From NCBI GenBank assembly GCA_016702545.1, contig JADJDT010000042.1, positions 186,001 through 250,000 of the forward strand: a DNA stretch of 64,000 nucleotides, read 5' to 3'. The position numbers and the translations under genes are program-made. Source of the DNA: Pseudomonadota bacterium (GTDB lineage: Bacteria > Myxococcota_A > Polyangia > GCA-2747355). The notes beneath the pieces were generated by a model. That model saw nothing but the letters and a program-made list of their open reading frames with translations. It searched no databases and was not told the DNA's origin. Positions 60,215 to 64,000 of this stretch are shown here, piece after piece (within the stretch, counting starts at the first letter, position 1; every line of letters begins with the position of its first letter).

Positions 60215-62137
60215 ATGCACGGCGAGAACCTCTGGCAGCAGGTCGTGGTCTACCTGGCCGCGGCGGTCGTGGCGGTGCCGCTGGCCAAGCGGCTCGGCTT
60301 CGGGTCGGTGCTGGGCTACCTCGTGGCGGGCGCCGTGATCGGCCCCTTCGCGCTGGGCTTCGTCGGCCGCGAGGGGGCCGACGTGATGCACTTCGCCGAG
60401 TTCGGCGTCGTGATGCTGCTCTTCGTGATCGGGCTCGAGCTCGAGCCGGGGCGCCTCTGGCGCCTGCGGGTGCCGATCGTGGGGCTGGGCGGGCTGCAGG
60501 TCGCGGCGACGGGGATGCTGCTCGCGGCGCTCGGCCTCCTGGCCGGTTGGTCGTGGGGAGCGTCCTTGGGCGCCGGGCTGATCCTCGCGCTCTCGTCGAC
60601 GGCGATCGTGCTGCAGAGCCTCAGCGAGCAGGGGCTGCTGCGCACCGACGCCGGGCAGAGCGCCTTCGCCGTGCTGCTCTTCCAGGACCTGGCCGTGATC
60701 CCCTTGCTGGCCGTGTTACCGCTCTTGGCGCTGGCGCATGGGGGGCACCACGCGGGCGCGGTGCAGGCGGCGCCCGGGGCCGGCGCGTCGAGCCTCGGGT
60801 CTTGGGGCGCTCCGCTGCTGATCGTGCTCGGCGCCGTGACCGTGATCCTGCTGGGGCGCTGGTTGGTGCGGCCCGTCCTGGGCTTCATCGCGCGGGCGCG
60901 GCTGCGCGAGGTCTTCACCGCGGCCACCCTGCTGCTCGTGGTCGGTGCGGCGCTCTTGGCGGCGCGGGTCGGGCTGAGCCCGGCGCTCGGCACCTTCCTC
61001 GCCGGCGTGATGCTGGCGAGCAGCGAGTACCGCCACGAGCTGGAGAGCGACCTCGAGCCCTTCAAGGGGCTGCTGCTCGGCGTGTTCTTCATCGCGGTCG
61101 GCGCCTCGGTCGACTTCGCGGCCATCGGCGCCCAGCCGCTGCGCATCGGCGTGCTGCTGCTGGTCGTGGTGCTGGCCAAGCTGGGGGTGCTGCTCGGGCT
61201 CGGTCGCCTCTTCCGCATGAGCCGGCAGCAAAACGCGCTCTTCGCCTTCGCGCTGGCGCAGGGCGGGGAGTTCGGCTTCGTGTTGGTGTCGTTCGCGGCG
61301 GGGCAGGGTGTGCTGGCGCCGGAGCAGGCGACGCAGGTCGTCGCCGTGATCGCGCTCTCGATGGCCGTCGCACCGCTGTTGATGCTGGCGCACGATAAGC
61401 TGCTGGCGCCGCGACTGGCCCCGGCGGCGCCTCGCGGCGAGGGGGACGCGCTCCCCGCGATCGACGAGGCCAGCCCCGTGATCATCGCCGGCTTCGGTCG
61501 GGTCGGCAGCATCGTCGGCCGGCTGCTGCGGGCCCAGGGCGTGGCGACCACCGTGCTCGACGTCGACTCCGACCACGTGGCGATGCTGGGACGGCTGGGG
61601 ATCAAGGTCTTCTACGGCGATGCCGAGCGGCGCGAGCTGCTGGCGGCCGCGGGCGCGGCGCAGGCCAAGCTGCTGATCGTCGCCGTCGACGATCCGGAGA
61701 AGGTGCTGTCGATCGCGCGCACGGCTCGGACGCACTTCCCGAGGCTCAAGCTATTGGTGCGGGCGAGCGGGCGCAGCCAGGCCTACGAGCTGCTGGACGC
61801 CGGCTTCGAGCACGTCTTTCGCGAGACGCTCGACAGCTCGCTGCAGGTCGGGGTGGCGGCGCTGCGCGAGCTCGGCTTCCCCGCCTACCAGGCCGCGCGC
61901 GCGGCCCGGGCCTCCCGCCGCTTCGATGAGGCCAGCCTGCGCGAGCTGCGCGGCGTGCGCCATGACGCCCAGGCCTACCTCAATCAGGCGCGCCAGCGCC
62001 TGCGCGACATGGAGACCCTGCTGCGCGACGAACGGGATGCGGCCGCGCGCCAAGGGTCCGACGCCGCCTGGGACGCGAGCGCGGTGCGCGAGGACCGGCA
62101 GGGTGGCGATTCGCCAGCGCCCGCCGCGCCGGGCTAG
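60215..62137 (+). CDS. Glutathione-regulated K+/H+ antiporter, KefB/KefC-like
   Basis: 640 residues. CPA2 membrane domain of about 12 helices (VPLAKRLGFGSVLGYLVAG, GVVMLLFVIGLELEPGRLW, LSSTAIVLQSLSEQGLL, FQDLAVIPLLAVLPLLAL, LSPALGTFLAGVMLASSEYR, GGEFGFVLVSFAAGQG), then a cytosolic RCK_N domain from about residue 425 (PVIIAGFGRVGSIVGRLLRA) binding nucleotide/glutathione, and a charged helical C-terminus. Exports K+ and acidifies the cytoplasm to protect against electrophiles. With the KefF-like partner upstream it makes a standard kef unit. Confidence 0.93.
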   Translation: MHGENLWQQVVVYLAAAVVAVPLAKRLGFGSVLGYLVAGAVIGPFALGFVGREGADVMHFAEFGVVMLLFVIGLELEPGRLWRLRVPIVGLGGLQVAATGMLLAALGLLAGWSWGASLGAGLILALSSTAIVLQSLSEQGLLRTDAGQSAFAVLLFQDLAVIPLLAVLPLLALAHGGHHAGAVQAAPGAGASSLGSWGAPLLIVLGAVTVILLGRWLVRPVLGFIARARLREVFTAATLLLVVGAALLAARVGLSPALGTFLAGVMLASSEYRHELESDLEPFKGLLLGVFFIAVGASVDFAAIGAQPLRIGVLLLVVVLAKLGVLLGLGRLFRMSRQQNALFAFALAQGGEFGFVLVSFAAGQGVLAPEQATQVVAVIALSMAVAPLLMLAHDKLLAPRLAPAAPRGEGDALPAIDEASPVIIAGFGRVGSIVGRLLRAQGVATTVLDVDSDHVAMLGRLGIKVFYGDAERRELLAAAGAAQAKLLIVAVDDPEKVLSIARTARTHFPRLKLLVRASGRSQAYELLDAGFEHVFRETLDSSLQVGVAALRELGFPAYQAARAARASRRFDEASLRELRGVRHDAQAYLNQARQRLRDMETLLRDERDAAARQGSDAAWDASAVREDRQGGDSPAPAAPG

Positions 62138-62138
62138 C

Positions 62139-63392
62139 ATGGTCTCCGAAGGGGCGAGGCTGGGGCCTCGGCTCGAGGGTGGTGGAGCTGCGATCGTGGG
62201 TCACGGGTCCCCAATCCCAGGCCGCTGGCGGCCGCGTCGGTGGGCCGCGCACGGCGCGTGCGTCGCGGTGCTCGCCGGCGCGGTGCTGGGCGCCGGCTGC
62301 ATCCCCGCCCCGGAGACCGCCTCCGTCGCCTCGAGCCTCGAGGGCGGCCGCGCGGCGGGGGCGTGCGACTTCCCCGGGGTAGGCCTGCTGCGGGCCGGCG
62401 GCAGCTACTGCACGGCGACCTTGATCGCGCGCCGCTGGATCCTGAGCGCAGCCCACTGCACGGGGGGCGCCGGCAGCTTCACGGTCGGCGCCGCTGGCGC
62501 GACGAGCACCGTGGCCGTGTCTCGCTGCGAGAAGCATCCGGACTTCGACAGCTCCGGCCGCGTCTTCGACTTCATGGTGTGCGAGCTGGCCGAGGAGCTG
62601 GCGTTGCCCGTCGTTCCGCTGCTCGCGCCCTGCGAGGCGGAGGAGCTGCGCGAGGGGATCTTTCCGCTGCCCTCCGGGGTTCCGGTGGTCGTGGTGGGTC
62701 TCGGACAGCCGAACACGGGCGCGAAGCGGGCGGTTGACTTTCAGTCCTTCGCGATCAGCTTCGCGGGGCCGCTGATCGGCTTCCGCAACGCGGTGAACGG
62801 CGATGGCCCGCGCCCGGGCGACTCGGGTGGCCCGACCTTCCTTCGGCTGGCGGATGGCACCTATCGCCAGATCGGCGTGCACCACCACGGCGCGGGCGAA
62901 GGCAACCTGACGGACGCCTTCGTGCCGGCCGGCGTGCCGTGGATCGAGCGCGCTACCGGCGCGGACACGACGCCCTGCCACCTCGGCAGCGACTGGAGCC
63001 CGGGCCCCGGCTGCGGCGCGCTGCCCGCGCGGCTGGAGGGCGCCACCGGCACCTTTCCTGTCTGTGCGCTCGAGCAGCGCGTCCCGCGCCCGACCTGCAC
63101 GCGGGCGCCCGACGCTGGCCTCGTCGTCGACGCAGGGCCGCGGCCGGACGCGACGGGTCCAGGCCACGATGGCGGCGGCGGAGCGCGTGACCTCTCTGCG
63201 CCCGTCAACCCCGACGCGAGCGCCGTGCGCGACCTCGGCGGCGCTACCGCGCGCGACGCCGCGCTCGCGGCCAGATACCTCAGCAGCGGCTGTGATTGCC
63301 GCACGTCGCCTCACAGCGGCCCGGTGCTGCTGCCCCTCGCCCTCCTGCTCCTCGCCCTCGCCGGCGAGCGGGCGCGCCCACGCCGAGACTGA
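62139..63392 (+). CDS. Trypsin-like serine protease with MYXO-CTERM-like tail
   Basis: 417 residues from ATG 62139, one base after the Kef stop. A long basic N-terminus precedes a hydrophobic segment and CIPAPE, probably a lipobox (LGAGC). The S1 chymotrypsin-fold domain has the full triad: H106 in LSAAHC, D144 in FDFMVCEL and S229 in RPGDSGGPTF. A Cys-rich part and a long Asp/Gly/Ala linker follow. The C-terminus GCDCRTSPHSGPVLLP, a hydrophobic helix and ERARPRRD match the MYXO-CTERM plan, so the protease is predicted to be displayed at the surface. It may be only weakly related in function to the kef genes. Confidence 0.88.
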   Translation: MVSEGARLGPRLEGGGAAIVGHGSPIPGRWRPRRWAAHGACVAVLAGAVLGAGCIPAPETASVASSLEGGRAAGACDFPGVGLLRAGGSYCTATLIARRWILSAAHCTGGAGSFTVGAAGATSTVAVSRCEKHPDFDSSGRVFDFMVCELAEELALPVVPLLAPCEAEELREGIFPLPSGVPVVVVGLGQPNTGAKRAVDFQSFAISFAGPLIGFRNAVNGDGPRPGDSGGPTFLRLADGTYRQIGVHHHGAGEGNLTDAFVPAGVPWIERATGADTTPCHLGSDWSPGPGCGALPARLEGATGTFPVCALEQRVPRPTCTRAPDAGLVVDAGPRPDATGPGHDGGGGARDLSAPVNPDASAVRDLGGATARDAALAARYLSSGCDCRTSPHSGPVLLPLALLLLALAGERARPRRD

Positions 63393-63539
63393 GCGATCCA
63401 GAGTGGCCCATGAACTCGCCCGCCCAGGGGGGCCGACCCGGGTTGATGCGCGGCCCGACCGGGATCCGGACGAATGTGCCCCGCGGCAAGGTGGCGAGGC
63501 GGGTGTTTTTGCCGCGCGACTTTCCGTCGTGACGGCTCA

Positions 63540-63742
63540 GGCACATCGGTTGCTCACGGGCAGGCGCTGCATCAGCCTGCCGCGTCCCGTGATCGCCGCT
63601 GGGACCGTGATGATCACGAGGCGCTGCACGCAGCGGCGGTGCCTGCTGCGCGAGGTCGAACCACCTGCACAGCGTGGCTACCGACCTTCGTGGCGAGGCT
63701 CCCGAGTTCTGCCGCTGGCTCTTCGAGCTCACGACGAAGTGA
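63540..63742 (+). pseudogene. Remnant of a Y1 (HUH) REP-associated-type transposase
   Basis: Two in-order fragments in different frames. The first, 63579-63652, reads LPRPVIAAGTVMITRRCTQR and RCLLRE, the conserved start of REP-associated tyrosine transposases. The second, 63653-63742, reads RSNHLHSVATDLRGEAPEFC and RWLFELTTK before a TGA; SNHLHS is the HUH metal motif of the family. About 40-50 residues between them are missing and the catalytic-tyrosine region is absent. It is a decayed gene without activity. The surrounding 63393-63539 has only a possible 40-codon frame (63410-63532) of no recognised kind. Confidence 0.6.
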
Positions 63743-63775
63743 TGCCGACCCTCACGGAAACCGGGGATACGTCCC

Positions 63776-64000
63776 TCAGCGGGCTGGCTCGGCATGCAGC
63801 TTGATACCCAGGGCCTTGACCACCTTGAGCACGGTCGCCAGCTTCGGGTTGCCGTCAGGTGCCAGGGCCTTGTACAGGCTCTCGCGGCCCAGTCCCGTAG
63901 CCCGCGCGATTTCGGCCATGCCCTTGGCTCGGGCGATGGTGCCTAAGACCTGCGCGACGACGGATGGGTCGCCATCGTCGAGCGCAGCCTCGAGATAGGC
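63776..64000 (-). CDS. HTH antitoxin of a HigA-like addiction module, 5' end outside window
   Basis: 74 visible residues ending at TGA 63776. AYLEAALDDGDPSVVAQVLG, then ARAKGMAEIARATGLGRESL (helix-turn-helix), YKALAPDGNPKLATVL and KVVKALGIKLHA. This is the pattern of the probable addiction-module antidote family (HI1420-like), the DNA-binding antitoxin usually encoded just downstream of a RelE/HigB-type toxin. That toxin gene would lie to the right, outside the window. About 20-30 N-terminal residues are missing. Confidence 0.88.
   Translation of the reverse strand, partial: AYLEAALDDGDPSVVAQVLGTIARAKGMAEIARATGLGRESLYKALAPDGNPKLATVLKVVKALGIKLHAEPAR

Noticed and set aside
63064..63804. Plus-strand frame covering the end of the protease gene and the transposase remnant
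   Set aside because: It begins out of frame inside the protease gene and joins unrelated pieces; only the 63579-63652 part resembles a known family.

Overview
The window is GC-rich, gene-dense DNA that looks like a Myxococcota or other deltaproteobacterial chromosome, probably an environmental or metagenome-derived assembly. The evidence is MYXO-CTERM-like sorting tails, many secreted lipoproteins with Asp/Gly-rich linkers, calcium-binding thrombospondin type 3 repeats, and frequent ATGA stop/start overlaps. The assignment is inferred from gene content only; no rRNA gene is present.

Layout, left to right. (1) 1-7104, minus strand: four lipoproteins, one cut by the window edge, one with PPC-like domains, and two paralogues joining a von Willebrand A domain to calcium-binding repeats. 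(2) 7265-12123: a cell-surface protein gene present as three near-identical tandem copies of about 1.67 kb; copies 2 and 3 each carry one single-base indel. (3) 12302-14426: a TPR membrane protein, then tRNA-Gln and tRNA-Glu with a clear promoter and terminator. (4) 14514-14689: a 176-bp MITE with GTAA ends and a perfect 8-bp target duplication. (5) 16240-20802: TCA-cycle operon icd-mdh-sucC-sucD. (6) 21086-24812: a TPR-like protein, apolipoprotein N-acyltransferase and a lipid kinase. (7) 26454-36009: a large predicted peptide-ligation cluster with two circularly permuted ATP-grasp units, two alpha-E domains, two transglutaminase-like domains and DUF2126. (8) 36155-41981: DUF3999 and DUF2339 membrane proteins. 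(9) 42180-50597: a complete kdp potassium-uptake operon with its two-component regulator, invaded by two small repeat-type insertions. (10) 50643-54466: a biotin-dependent transcarboxylase operon. (11) 54500-56159: an M23 peptidase, a possible permuted papain-like protein and tRNA-Thr. (12) 56282-58999: an ADP-forming acyl-CoA synthetase/GNAT fusion whose 5' end runs into a corrupted poly-G segment (about 59000-59571). (13) 59572-63392: a KefF/KefC-type potassium efflux pair and a trypsin-like surface protease. (14) 63540-64000: a decayed Y1 (HUH) transposase and the end of an HTH antitoxin gene.

How the parts fit. The left third is a surface and secretion block. The centre combines central carbon metabolism (TCA and propionate/methylmalonyl-CoA transcarboxylation), lipoprotein maturation, and potassium homeostasis in both directions (Kdp uptake, Kef efflux). 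The ATP-grasp/alpha-E/transglutaminase cluster is the best candidate for a poorly understood system: it is predicted to make and process a peptide or amide-linked product.

Caution on sequence quality. At least ten genes carry single-base indels, mostly in short G/C runs, and one has an in-frame amber codon. Combined with the poly-G stretch, this suggests uncorrected sequencing or assembly error rather than mass gene decay. Where I call one broken gene, the evidence is that two or more reading frames together make one recognisable protein.
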